From contig NMRB01001210.1 in the NCBI GenBank assembly GCA_002633025.1, positions 68,751 to 132,750 of the forward strand: a stretch of 64,000 nt of DNA, in the 5' to 3' direction. Each line of letters begins with the position of its first letter. The first letter of the stretch is position 1. Origin of the DNA: Notospermus geniculatus (Eukaryota > Nemertea > Pilidiophora > Heteronemertea > Lineidae). Shown here one piece after another: positions 42,093-53,685 of the stretch. The notes beneath the pieces were generated by a model. That model was not told the origin of the DNA, did no database searches, and saw only the letters and a program-made list of their open reading frames with translations. The position numbers and the translations under genes were made by a program.

Positions 42093-44676
42093 CTATATTA
42101 GGTTGTCCACATCTCCCCTCCATTCACCCGGTCTGACTCCGTCTGCATCTGCGCAATCACGATCAACCGAACCAACAGGCTTGCATGATTCCCCACAACG
42201 TACCCTGAGTAGATTGTGCAGCGTACAAATTGCAAATATGATGTTGCACACGGACTCCGGTTGAAGGCTTATATACTCTGTCTTCAGTACCGTACCCTCA
42301 ACTTCGACGAAAGTATCCCGAAGGCGTTCTCCACAATCCTACGCGCTCGGGACTGATTCGGTAGTTAAAAATCGTCTCCCTGTCGCTAAGGAATCGTTTG
42401 CTGTATGGGTTCCAGATGCGCTTACCCATCGGAAATGCATCATCCCCAATAAAATGATAAGGCACCTTTTCTGAGTATCCTCTTAAAGTGATGGGTACGG
42501 GGAAGGTGATCCTACCACTTTCTATTGCTTCATGTAGTGCACACTGGCGCCATACACCACCATCGGCCACTTTTCCCTCGGCTCCTACATCGACATATAT
42601 GATATCAAAAATATATAACACCAAAAATATACAACTAGAAAAACACCAATTTTTCCGTATGTTCAACAGCACGTTACCGCCGAACCGTTCAACCGATTAC
42701 TAATTTCTCTACCGATATGGAAAGATGAGGTCTTTTGCTAAACAATGGCACTTGTTATAGCTTTCAATTCCAAGTATTAATTGAGATACAGCGCCCGAAA
42801 AGTGACCACTTCAAGCCCCATTTCTCCTCGCGTGCTATCTGTTCCCCGGGTGCAATCTTCCAATTTAGTTTCATTGCTCTGAGCAGATGGCGCTGACGAT
42901 CAAGTCTTTCCATATTTGGAGATGGGTATTTGCATAAGGCGATCAATTCCGGGAATCCTCGTCACACAGCCAATGAGAGCCAAGTGTCGGTTGCCATATT
43001 TGGCAAAGCCCGTTAGAGTGCCATCTTATGGGAATATTGTGAACCTAGCACCCGGGGATGTGCCTGCACAGAATGCCGAAAAGAAGCCTAAACAACCTAC
43101 CTTTGGAGCGCTGTATCTCATCTATTTCGGGAAACTAACTCGCCAGACAAGTCTCATGTGGTAGAAAAAGACTTCAATTTTCGATTAAGACATAGAAACC
43201 GCGAGAAAATGCCGGGCTGAATAGGTTATTTATTGAAAGAAAGTAGCCAAATGTGCGGTTTTCGAGTTGTATATTTTTGGTGTTATATATTTTTGATGAT
43301 ATGAACTCATAATTGGCATTTACAACTGCGAAGAGCATCACTGAGAAGAAGTATTTGAAAAATGTGCTCCCCGAATTCCGCGGTTTGCAGATCTTGACGT
43401 GTTTGCCGTCCATCGCACCAAGACATCCCGGATAGTTCCAGCGATTTGAGAATTGTTCTGCCACTTGAGCCCATTCTTCTGGTGTTTTGGGTGTCTGTGA
43501 AGAAATATGCATTGAATCTATAATTCATGCAATAATAGTAACATTGATCAAGTTTTAGCCCATTGTTATCATGATGTCCAACCTTTAAAAATTGAAGTTC
43601 TACGGTCGTCGTATCATTATTTCCTGTCAAAATTCCCAGGATGCGAACAGAGAAAAGCAAACTGCACACAGCGCCACCTCCAGTCTTTGACCTAGTGACA
43701 CTGCTACCAGGTCCCTACTTTCTCGGCGGAGGATCGTAGTTCCAATACATGCCAAGTGGAATTGAAGCACGTGACAGCTAATAAGCACATGGTCTTGTTT
43801 ACATTCTCTCACTTGACCCCTCGTGACCACTCAATGCAGTGTCCTGATTGGTTGAGCTAACCAAGAACCTGTTGAGTAATTCGGTTTTGTCCTTCCGATG
43901 TAGTTCCGTACGTTTTGACAACTGCAACCTCAAAATACCATTTTTTGGCCGTTTTTGAGAGCTTTATTGGTAGATATTTTATTATTGTTTCCAAAAAGGC
44001 CTAAATTTGGGCAGAAAACGGCCTAAATTTATTCACTGCACTTTTGTGCAGGCGCATCACAGCAGTTGAAGGCTAAGGCATTATCCGGGTTTACCCATAA
44101 TGCCTAGCGAAGGTAATTGAGAGAAAAGGTGACTTATATAAATAACCTAATGTTATATTATGTGTATATTTACCTTTAAAAAATCGCCTGCGAGTCCCTC
44201 ATAGATGGCAAGGCAAGTCTCTTTGATGATACGGCCGACGGTACATCGTCCAACTCTGTAGCTCTCGGACAAAGACACTGATGATTCACCTGAAAAGTAC
44301 GGGCTTACTAAAACTGCGTGTACGGTACTGGCAAAAAAATTGTCATTCGAACAGCACGATCATTTAGAACTGATATGTATACATGTACACTTACCAAACT
44401 GAATGTAAACAACAATATTGGGAAATGTTGCCGGGTGTGCAGAAACGTACAACTTACTCCTCCAAGGTGTATCATAAATGTTATAGGCCTACCTTGGTAC
44501 TACATGTACTCACCAGTTGCTAAATACTTAAGAGTCGGCGACAATCTCTCTTCAGCAGTAACACACTGACGGTAGTTTGTGTCCTGTCGGGCAATTCGGG
44601 GATATATTCTTTCTAACACCTCCTCGAATACCCAGGGTGGCATACGGAGCATCTTCCTCAATTCAGTAACATCACA
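42093..44676 (-). pseudogene. PIF/Harbinger transposase, multi-exon, broken
   Basis: Exons read on the minus strand. 44676-44514 (acceptor TTTTCAG, donor GTGAGT) holds the N-terminal helical part. 44289-44174 (acceptor CAG, donor GTAAAT) joins in phase. 43494-43299 carries WNYPGCLGAMDGKHVKICKP, with the first catalytic Asp in DGKH. The exon is then cut by a MITE at 42602-43298 and resumes at about 42601 with YVDVGAEGKVADGGVW (second Asp) and HFIGDDAFPM. Two frameshifts follow, near 42350 before the RRIVENAFG block (catalytic Glu) and near 42297, and the C-terminal reading ends at 42093. This is a DDE_Tnp_4 nuclease that cuts transposon ends, with TTA/TAA targets in this superfamily. Exon phases agree, supporting the model. 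The insertion and frameshifts make it non-functional. Confidence 0.88.
42602..43298. mobile_element. 697-bp MITE inside the Harbinger transposase exon
   Basis: The ends share ATCAAAAATATATAACACC and AAAAATATACAACT in inverted orientation (about 40 bp, imperfect). It is flanked by 5-bp direct repeats ATATG (42597-42601, 43299-43303). Removing it and one repeat rejoins the transposase reading frame in phase, which confirms the boundaries. No coding content of its own is recognised. Confidence 0.85.
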
Positions 44677-45883
44677 CTGAAAATAAGAATTATTGTCGGA
44701 AGGTTAAGTCATGAGGTAATGCCGACAGGAGATCACACAAATACATGTTTCTACCTAGCCCACATAATGTTGTTCAAAACAATGCCACATTATGCAGAAT
44801 GAGATAGGATAGTCAGTCCCTATTTTGTAGAAAGGAAAATCATCCACGCAAAGGTTTCACTTGGGCCTAAAATAATATCAAGCTCGAGGTCACTGGGGAC
44901 GAGTGTATACATGGTATAGGCCTAAAGAAGAAAATACATTTTCAGATGTCGAGTGTCTGCTGGTCGAGGGAAACGACGGATAATCCTACATGCATGCTAG
45001 GGGTGAAATGGGATGGGTTGAACAGGCTGAGTGATCATTCTGACTGACAGGACGATAGTGACTATCCAGACAGGGATCCCGGAAGATTCATATAACAAGA
45101 AAAGGACATCGGAGCGATGTCAGTGGTTTCCGATCCTGAAGACAGTGGCCAACTACTACTAGCCAATTTCCACTTGACGTTATGAGAAGTTCGTACGCTT
45201 TGGAAATGTTGATAAAAAATATAATGGTTGACCCCTCAGTTCAAGGCCTCTGGCCTCTGGTATATGATATTACTAGCCTACCACCGGTACACAAAGTTTT
45301 TATACATGCTTGCATGGCCACTATAGTGCGTCACCATAAATTATCGCTGGATACGTCATTGCTACGAAACGGTCATTGTAAACGAAGGATTTTCCTTTTT
45401 CGCTCTGTTGATGCCAAAAGCTACGTGTCAAAACGTCTCAGCAATTTATTTCACTAAAACATATGTGTATTTTTGGTATCGCACGAGAGAAATTGCACAA
45501 AGGGCAAACTCGCGAAAGTTTTAGGCACGACGCGTAGAAAATGTAGCGTCGTCGGCCGCGTCGACATGGTCACAACTGCCGGCGGCGAGCATGGCGAGTG
45601 CAAGAAACGACGGTATTTTGTATTAACCAGAAGTTGCCCATAAACCTATTTTAGAGGTAGATATTCTTAGAATGTATTTTGTATGAGAAAATGCCTTTTT
45701 GGTCGATCCTGATATTCCAATTTATACTATGCAATACCGGTATTAAATGTTGACAATAGATGGGCGGTCGTCCGAGCTGTCTGTCATATGACAAGTATTG
45801 CCACATGTTTTCATGGAATAGTGGTGGAATACATTTCAATAATTAATATTTTCCGTAACAAATGGGGTAAGTAATAACTTACA
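44677..45883. other. gene-free stretch
   Basis: Earlier Harbinger exons might lie here but I could not identify them. A 91-codon plus-strand ORF (45182-45457) has no motif. Confidence 0.3.
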
Positions 45884-46789
45884 TTAATCTTCTGGATCCC
45901 AGTCTGGATCATCACTATCATCATGCCAGTCAGAAATATCGCTGTCCGACTCGTATACGCACAGTGCGTGCTCGTCCTGTCCTTCAATTCCCTCGCGGAA
46001 AGACAGATCAATGCCCGGGACAGTCAAAGGCAATGCCGATTGAGAAGGTGGGATGGTGGAGGTGTCCAAGTCGGAGTCAGACATGTCAGAGTCTGTGTCC
46101 TCGGCAGGATTGATGATGATTCGACCGTTTTCTTGTATAAACCTTTCCATGACTTCATCCTCCTGGCGATGCTGTGCGGCCAACTCTTCTTCCTCCTTGA
46201 TTGCCTTCTCACACAATTTTTTCCAAACCACGGGGGTAACCTTTTAAAAGTCATTTAAAACACATTTTTAGGCAATAGGCCTATTCATAATAGCTAGCTA
46301 TATCACAGACACAGACAAAAACCATCCCTAGGCCTTGCTATGTCCAAAAATCCACGGGCAATTTTTTTAAGAACCATGACTACATGGCGAGCCGTTTGAT
46401 CATTATTTCAAAACACGTTATTAAATCAACTGGGAATTATCATTGACTGAGAACAGGAAAATAACCGGTTTTGTTTTAAGAACTGTTGACTCGAGGTGCT
46501 GTTATTATTGTAATGTCAACATGTTATGCCTGCTTGCACGCACCCGTGAATAAATTTATTTGTCGATCCTTCTTGGGACGACTAATCCTCGTCGCCGGCA
46601 AATAAACACTCTCCCTTTGAATGGAGGTGCGAGGCCAGTTCTATTATGCCCCTACCGGGATGTGTTGAAAAGATTTCGGTCTCTTTTGTATACATGAATT
46701 TCCATCAGCTCAGGTAGCTCGGGCATTTGCGCGACCCGCCTGCTTCACCAAACCAATGAACTTGCCAGCTAAACGNAATACGTGTAGGT

Positions 46790-47310
46790 TTCTTTTAAAT
46801 AAACTTGGTTCCTTTTCAAAGAAACTTCTTAGTTTCTTATGTAAAAAACCAAGTTTATTTAAACGAATCTAGGTTTTTAAAAAGAAACTTGTTTTTTTAA
46901 AAGAAACCAAGTTTGTGTTCATTCAAAAACCAAGTTTCTTTTCAAACACCAAGGGCCGTATTCTAGAAGCTTCCTTAAGTGTAAGGTCGACCTTTAGCTA
47001 TTGTTTGCAGGGTAGAATACAAAAGATTAAGGTCGACCTTACACTATAAGGAAGCTTCTAGAATACGGCCCCATGTTTCTTTAAAGAAACCAAGTTTATT
47101 TTCAAAAACCTAGTTCCTTTTAAATAAACCTCGTTTCTTACAAAAAAACTTTCTTTTTAAAAAACGAAGTTTCTTTTCAAGAACTAGGTTTCTTTTAAAT
47201 AAACTTGGTTTTTATAAAAGAAACCAAGTTTCTTTGAACATGTTGAAAAGAAACTAAGTTTCTTTGAAAAGAAACCAAGTTAATTTAAAAGAAACCTGGG
47301 CCCAGTTGGT
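46790..47310. repeat. AAACCAAGTTTCTTT word field
   Basis: About 400 bases are built from variants of AAACCAAGTTT and its complement AAACTTGGTTT, separated by T- or A-rich spacers such as TTCTTTTAAAT. Both orientations alternate, so the region can fold in many ways. There is no fixed period. A MITE (46953-47072) has landed in the middle. An ambiguous base lies at 46776. Confidence 0.8.
46953..47072. mobile_element. 120-bp MITE, GGGCCGTATTCTAGAAGC termini
   Basis: GGGCCGTATTCTAGAAGCTT and its inverse form the ends; the arms extend through AAGGTCGACCTT for about 45 bp. The target duplication is not clear. Confidence 0.75.
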
Positions 47311-47711
47311 TTATTTGAAATACCGGTAATGATCAAACGGCTTGCCATATCCATAGGCCTATTTATATAATAGCCTATTGCCTAAAAAATAAGGCCTACC
47401 AATGTTTTAATCTGTAAAGCACCTTTAGAGCATTTTTATGAATAGAGCGCTAAATGTTTGATAATAATAATAATAATAATAACCTTCCTGAGTCCATCCC
47501 TGATCAGATCACCAAGTTGCTGGAAGCTTGTGTGTAATTCGTTGTTCTCAGCGACATGTCGTTTTGTAATGCCCCACGCAGTTTCAATTGGGTTCAGCCG
47601 AGGGTGGTATGGAGGCAACCAGATGACTTCTTGCCCGTACTGTTTGGCTATTTCTTCCACTTTAGTTGGTCCTATTGTGATGTTGGTGCAGCAATGCCAC
47701 AGACCCATAGA

Positions 47712-48125
47712 ACCTGGGGTGGCAAGGATGTCTTGACCAGCATTTCATAGACAGCATACACGCTCAGTACATTAGAAGAGAACCAGGAAGTAAAATCCAG
47801 ATCCAATATGGCCGCCCTGTTTTTGGAAAATTGGGAGCATTCATGCAGTTCACTTGTGGAGTACTCTATGTCTGTTGAAAATAATGCTCCCGAACGGGGT
47901 GGACTGGGTAGAAAAAACGACGAACTTTACGATACGCATGTTGTTTGATCTTCAAAGTGTGCCATTTCTTGGGAAAGTGTTCCGACAACTAGTCTTTTGT
48001 TTCAGCTTAGTAGCTAATTAGTGCATTCTAAGATGTATCTCATTCAATTCCTTTCGATTGATAGACCCCGCGGGTGCCTTCATTTTCATCATACAACTTG
48101 TACTTTTATGGTATTTTGACATGTT
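47712..48125. other. gene-free stretch
   Basis: No exon recognised between the DDE exon and the helicase fragment. Confidence 0.3.
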
Positions 48126-48770
48126 TTATTTCCAATGCTCCAAAAATTCACAATGTTGGCTCGCCCTTAAGGCGACGGCAAGTTGGCCTGGGATCATCAT
48201 ATCGGCAGCGTCTACAACACATCTATGCAGATTTAGCCCTTGCGATTTATGTACTGTCATCGCGTATGACAGCGAAAGTGGGAACTGTACCCTAGTGGCA
48301 GATTCACCATTCACATGCGAAAGTGGGAACCCTGATTTCCGCAAAACTACCTTTCTTTGAATTGTTTCGAAGAACACCTCCGGTTTGGCTGGATCTATCA
48401 CCGTTCCCCGAAAGTCGTTCACCAGCCCGTTTCCTAACATACTTAGCAACATCACCGGAACACCTTTCTTCAGCCGGAGAATTCTTGGAGCCGTTATTTT
48501 TCCAAGCAGATTTTGTTTGCCGTTGTCTTGGGACATAAATTCTACCATTTCACCGTCATGACGTGAAAGCTGCATGAAATTATATACCTCAACACCCTCC
48601 TTTTTGGAGAACAGAACAACCTCTGGCTCTGAATAAGCGGTCGTTCTAGGCTCTTGAAGAATTGCTTTCCCTGACTCGGCCAGTTGCCACCTCACCAATG
48701 TATTCACGAAATTCTGCACCCATCAATAGTCCGACCTGTCTGGTTAATTTCTCCCACACCAAGAATTCAT
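48126..48770 (-). pseudogene. PIF1-like helicase, C-terminal fragment
   Basis: The readable frame (48719 to 48126) contains LRLKKGVPVMLLSMLGNGLV, the PIF1-type segment before motif V, then FPLSLSYAMTVHKSQGL (motif V/VI region) and PGQLAVALRA. PIF1-family enzymes are 5'-3' DNA helicases; such copies in invertebrates usually belong to Helitrons or other self-mobile genes. Just upstream, another frame reads FREYIGEVATGRVRE-like helicase sequence, implying a frameshift near 48670. No Walker A segment was found, so this is a decayed C-terminal piece. It is distinct from the copy at 57-62 kb. Confidence 0.65.
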
Positions 48771-50065
48771 GGCCTGTTGGCTCTGGCGATAAATTTGGTT
48801 GGCGTTAAGTAAATTGATTATTACCTCCGTCTGTTTGTCCACTCTTATCGTGCGCTCTTGCTTGATTTTGGTGCAGTTTGTCATGGTGTAGAAGCCCTGC
48901 TTAAGTTTTTGCTGGCAGCCTCTCCGTTGAGGAACATGGTGAAAACTGAATCCTCTTCTTCTGGCAGAACTCTCAAAATCGTAATGTCTCGTCTGGGCTC
49001 TTTGTTTCCCAAGATCTTCACCATTAGCGTGTTCATTCTGAAGACTACTAAATTTTTGGGAAGGACATTTTAACCTCGAAATCTGCAGCCGCTCGAGAAG
49101 ATCATGGACATCGGGGTTTTCCGCAACGTTGTGACCTGGGTCTTCCCCATCCAATGTCTAGTTGGTTTTTTCGGCTGGCACTCCGTGGGAACGGCCAATA
49201 ATGCGCCGATGTCTGGATTTTGTTCAGACAAGTTGAAAAACGGATGGCCAATACCGTCCAGTCCCCACCACATGTGCAGTCGATTCTCGTTATACCGCCA
49301 GTGGCGGTAACAACGAGAGTGTATTGGTGCTGCCAATGTTCAAATGCCTTCAACCGAGAAAGTCAATTGTCTGTGGCGGTCAACGATGGGCGGTATAACA
49401 AGCGGACTGTATATCAGAGCAGGTACCGGCCCGCTGTTCGTCGATGAATCTGGCGATTTTGTATTCCTTGGCGGCGGACATCTGCCGGCAAGGGGACTAG
49501 TCCGGCAGCTGTGGCTGCCTGGCTGGATAGCTGTCGACTTGTAGAATCAGGATCTGGGCCCGGTGGTTTACTGCCAAAAATCCACAATCTACTCGGTACC
49601 GGACCTGATGGATGTGGTGGTGCGGCGACGGGTGCTAGGTGGGTGCCCGATGGGCGTGTTAAGGATTCCGATGGATCCTTGAGCGAGCTGGGTTTCAGCC
49701 GCTGCTCGTCGCAAGAAAATGAGTTATTATTTTCTTCCGATCACCTTTGCGGCGCGCTGCCAAGCTCAGGACAACCGTAGAAGTCCTCGGATCACCTGTC
49801 GGCAACCAGTAGTTTTTCAGACCGTTGTGGGGCCCGAAATATATCTTTGGTAGAATCGGTGGAAATAATGCATGACGGAGGTACAAAATAATAGGCCTAG
49901 TGGCAGTTGCATGCACGACTTCCTGGTAGTGGTAGAAAATGAAGATGGAGCACGAACCAGGTAAAAGAAGTTGGAATATTCTGTTGGAACATAATAGACT
50001 CACGTTGTGGTTTTTGTAAGCAGTTCACAGTCAGTGTGTCTGATACGTGTGCAACGTCCGAGCAT
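48771..50065. other. unassigned stretch upstream of the helicase fragment
   Basis: Overlapping short minus-strand ORFs (48744-49353) may be remnants of the same helicase element, but none has a firm motif. 49354-50065 shows nothing recognisable. Confidence 0.3.
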
Positions 50066-50352
50066 AAAGTTAAAGTTAAAGTTTGGGTTTATAGTCTGAT
50101 ATCAACAACGGTAGAGGTGTCATCCGACTTCACACTTTAACCCCAGTCTATCCTGAAACCTTTCAGTAGAACTCGGATGAGCTGCTCATTCAGCGCTACA
50201 ATCTGAGCATTTCGGACCGGTACCCATTTATACACCTGAATGGAGAGAGGCCAGTAAGGCAAAGAGAGCTGCCCAAAGTCTCACGCCAGCAGCGGGATTC
50301 GAACCCGGGATCCTCTGACCGCTAGTCGGAGGCCCGAACCACTACTTCCACC
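50066..50352 (-). mobile_element. tRNA-derived SINE, copy 2
   Basis: This is the inverse-orientation copy of the SINE at 2258-2540. On the minus strand it reads a tRNA-like head with GGTTCGAATCC (B box), the CACTGGCCTCT body and a tail ending in repeated TTTAAC units at 50066. Numerous substitutions from copy 1 show that neither is very recent. Confidence 0.85.
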
Positions 50353-51166
50353 AGAGACGGCGTCTGCGGTGGAAGTGGCTCAGTGCCTCAGGACGTTGGC
50401 TCTTATAGGCATTCGGGGACATTGTTACATAAACCTTTTGAATGGAAGTATAATGCGCCTAGGCTTGTAGAACAGACCACCAAAGGCTCTTATTTCAACT
50501 GAGGAATGTGACCAGGGACCCTATTCACGAAACGTTCATCCTCAAATGAAACAGGGGCTGCAGTTCTCTGCCTCTTTGGTGGAGCTGCAGGCGAATCGTC
50601 TTCTTCACTGGACCATGCAACGTCGTCTGCTCCCGTCTGAAAATAATCATCACCGTCGTCTTCTTCCTGTACAGCTTCAACCTCGCCCTGAAAGAATAAG
50701 CAAATTCGGCCCTTAATTGATGACTAAAACGTGGTTACCGTACACTGTCAGAAATAACAGAGGATTTTACAGAAAATCTGTGCAGCAGAGTCCCCAGGAC
50801 TGGATCTGCAAAAATTACAGACTTAAATAAATGTTAACAGAGACTTGACTGGAGGCTGACCAAATTATATCTTCATACTGCTCTCAGAAGGCATCATAAT
50901 GGGATGTCCAATGGAGTCCAACCAAAACAGGAAAGCATGAATCATACCATATGCAAATTTACAGAAAGTGCTGGGGACTCTGCTGCAGGCAATTTCTGTA
51001 AAATTACTACAAAATTACTATTGTAAAATTAATAATTTCTAACAGTGTAAAGGTGTTGTTATTCTTTAGTATTTACAATAATGAGGCCAAGATACAGAAT
51101 AGCACAAAATTGACACACAAAATGATAATAAGCAAGAAGTCAATCTCCAGAATTCACGAATTTTCG

Positions 51167-51674
51167 CAAACTACGTGATATGAACGTCTGGGCCAGACCG
51201 ACATTTCCACTGTAATACAGTGCATTGTGGGTAATGCTGTAGAAGGTCACGTGACATAAGATGGTTGCTTCCATTAATGGATTATATTTCACCTCGCAAC
51301 CTTCCAAAATGTCTGAATCTGGCAATGAATCGATTGCTGAAGTGATCTGAAACAGCGTACAACTTACTGGAGTTGAATTTCAGGCTGAAAACTGAGCAGG
51401 AATTGTGTATCCGTGTGGAAGACGTCGTCGAGAAATCCCAACTGACATTTTATGGTCGTCGCCATGATGAGATCACATGATCACTTCTCTTGCCCAATCA
51501 GCAGCCGGATTTGGATTTTCAAATGGGAGGAATCGACGGATGAGAATCAATGACCAGCTCTGTCCCAGATTAGCCAATCAGCGACGGGTGATGAAATAAA
51601 ATCACCGTCACAACAGAATCGTCGCTCTGTCCCAGACCCTCGTATATGCTATACAGGGTCTGGGCGCCCGAGAC
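51167..51674. mobile_element. 508-bp unclassified insertion in the left palindrome arm
   Basis: The left arm breaks between TTTTCG (51166) and ACCCCAACC (51675), whereas the right arm is continuous at the corresponding place. No terminal repeats or target duplication were found. AGGGTCTGGG near the right end partly mirrors an inner CCCAGACCCT. Confidence 0.5.
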
Positions 51675-52021
51675 TACCCCAACCGGGGTCTTTTTCAAGT
51701 GGAACTTTACAATCTGAAACTCTAGAAAAGACTGAGCTGAAACCCGAATGTGGAACTAACCTGTGTAGACAGGATGAGTGAGCAATTAAGGAAAGAATAG
51801 TGTCCAAGCACCGCGGATGGTTGCTGGACCTGATTAAGAGAGTGGATATAATTAAGGAAAGAAAAGTGTCCAAGCCCCACGGATGGTTGCTGGACCTAAT
51901 AAAGAGAGTGGATGTAATTAAGGAGACACTGATTTAGCTGAAAGAAAAGGGTTTAATAAATATGTAATACATAACAAGCACAAAGCGAAAAGATGCACAA
52001 AGGTCAACAAAAAGTAAGAGA

Positions 52022-52255
52022 ATATTAAGGAAGTCAACTTCCAGATTTGTAGGAAAAAACCAGAATGGATAATGCAAATCACTGAGCAATGAGAAGAATA
52101 GGGCGAGGAGGAATAGAGCAAAGGGGGGGGGGGGAGGNATTAAGGAAGTCAACTTCCAGATTTGTAGGAAAAAACCAGAATGGATAATGCAAATCACTGA
52201 GCAATGAGAAGAATAGGGCGAGGAGGAATAGAGCAAAGGGGGGGGGGGAGGGAAA
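52022..52255. repeat. exact ~115-bp direct duplication joined by a single N
   Basis: ATTAAGGAAGTCAACTTCCA through GAGCAAAGGGGGGGG is present twice (about 52022-52137 and 52139-52255), separated only by the ambiguous base 52138 and differing in G-run length. The corresponding right arm has one copy. This is best read as an unmerged overlap at a contig join, not biology. Confidence 0.85.
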
Positions 52256-52267
52256 AACAAGGCCTAG

Positions 52268-52975
52268 GTCTCACTCCACAGTAATGTGACATATGTCAAA
52301 AATGCCCTCTAAATCAGCTTTCTCATAATAACTGCAGATGTTAGTTTTGGTCACCAGACCACCAAATCGTGCTCAAAAACAGGCAAATGAGCACATTTTC
52401 TGAATAACAGAGCAACACCCATTCAAATAAGATCATTTTACATAGATCTGAAGGTACAGGCAGTGTATTTCTAGCGGGTGATCCGAGTATATGGGCCTAC
52501 CCATCAAGCGCCTGATTTCACCCAGAAAATGCCACTTTTTCCCCAAAAGGCACATGCATCAAAACACGTGAAAACCAATTTTGCCAGGTCTAGGCCCCAT
52601 GCCATCTACACACTCTTGGACACCCGATTCCAAAAATAAAATCAAAACACTAGGTCATCACGGCGTTTTAGGCAGTTTTTTCGCGTCGAAATTCACTCAC
52701 CAGATCACATGTCAGATTTCTGGGGAATCCCCAGCAACCGAAGAACATTCACTGTGACTACATCCGCCTGCCTCATCACAAAATCATTACGCCTGCAGCA
52801 TTTTGGCTTGTTGCAGACAAATCTGCATTGATTTACCCTGTAAAATATGTTATACTGCATGACAAACATGAATTTACATGCACCGCCAGTGCCAACTTAT
52901 ATATCATATGCCATCTCGCTATTAAATACGTGCTACTTGAGGGGGTGGACACCTACAGGAACTGCGGAGTGAGAC
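52268..52975. mobile_element. 708-bp element with 5-bp TSD, nested in the palindrome
   Basis: The termini are GTCTCACTCCACAG / CTGCGGAGTGAGAC (14 bp, one mismatch). CCTAG lies immediately outside both ends (52263-52267, 52976-52980). The right palindrome arm retains the empty site with one CCTAG, proving insertion. No ORF recognised. A 5-bp duplication does not by itself fix the superfamily. Confidence 0.85.
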
Positions 52976-53141
52976 CCTAGACCAGAAGGGGAGCCACGTG
53001 CCCACCACAACTGGAAAACCAAAAACGAACTAGGCCTACCAGGGGGAGAGAGTGAGAAGAACACGAATGCCAAACTGCCCTGAAAATAAAGATGGTGAAG
53101 GGGATATGGGGTCTCAGAACCTCAGCATCTTGTGTTAAGAC

Positions 53142-53306
53142 AGGGCCGTATTTAACTTTTTGGTCCAGGGGGGGCAGAAGCCTCTCAGGGGGGGCAGAAG
53201 ACCTCTTTTTGCCGTTTTTTGCCCAAAATCCGCATGAAAATCACGTTTTTTGGTTGGCTCAGGGGGGGCAACTGCCCCCCTCGCCCCCCCTTTAAATACG
53301 GCCCTG
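53142..53306. mobile_element. 165-bp hAT-type MITE with 8-bp TSD
   Basis: AGGGCCGTATTTAA and AAATACGGCCCTG are the ends, flanked by GTTAAGAC (53134-53141 and 53307-53314). The empty site survives in the other palindrome arm near 53670. G-run-rich interior (GGGGGGGCAGAAG repeated). The 8-bp duplication and CAGGG-type end fit hAT. Confidence 0.85.
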
Positions 53307-53322
53307 GTTAAGACCTGAGGGG

Positions 53323-53685
53323 GTGATGGTTTTAAGGGTCCACATCCATTTCAACTCTGCTCTAAGGAGGGTCGTCTCATCTGGACATGTCTCCTACTGC
53401 ATCACATGTACCAGATGCACCACCATCAATCAGTACATCAGACAAACAACATGTTTCCGTAAAAGGATGAACAACCACAAGTCCAACATCAGATTAGGGA
53501 AAGATGATGATCGTGACTGCTCGATACTCTATGCCCACTTCAAGTTGCCAGGACATTCTGTCAAGGACCTGATGTTCACCATCCTCGAGACATGTCCAGA
53601 TGAGACGACCCTCCTTAGAACAGAGTTGAAATGGATGTGGACCCTTAAAACCATCACCCCATCAGGTCTTAACACAAGATGCTGA
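53323..53685 (+). pseudogene. Penelope-like GIY-YIG endonuclease fragment
   Basis: A 120-codon ORF shows the Penelope-type layout: VSYCITCTRC (the GIY strand with the paired Cys of these elements), QYIRQT (YIGxT position, with Gly replaced by Arg), RKRMNNHKSNI (catalytic Arg and His region), then HFKLPGHS and a C-terminal ELKWMWTLKTITPSGLNTR (catalytic Glu within the helix). GIY-YIG nucleases nick target DNA to prime reverse transcription. No reverse transcriptase domain remains, and the ORF's two ends are inverted repeats of each other, so this copy is a rearranged remnant at the centre of the palindrome. Confidence 0.75.

Larger units (their letters stand above)
45884..47711 (-). pseudogene. 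C-terminal exons of a Tc1/IS630-type DDE transposase-like protein
   Basis: Exon 47711-47484 carries EVIWLPPYHPRLNPIETAWG, the block holding the third acidic catalytic residue (LNPIE) of DDE_3 proteins, followed by KRHVAENN. It ends AG|GT at 47484/47483, and the frame resumes in phase at 46240 after AAAAG with TPVVWKKLCEKAIKEEEELA, the expected family continuation. An acidic tail ends WDPED at 45884. The 1.24-kb intron holds a low-complexity field and a MITE. The N-terminal DNA-binding part and first two catalytic Asp residues were not found upstream, so it is a partial gene: a degraded transposon or a host-retained relative. Confidence 0.7.

Noticed and set aside
45182-45457. 91-codon plus-strand ORF near 45.3 kb
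   Set aside because: No motif, no splice context, and located between degraded transposon genes.
51297-51347. Minus-strand exon-like segment after CTGTTTCAG at 51347 as a middle exon of the Myb-like gene
   Set aside because: Its length (46 nt to the first GT) would break the phase shared by the two flanking exons, and it lies in a later insertion.
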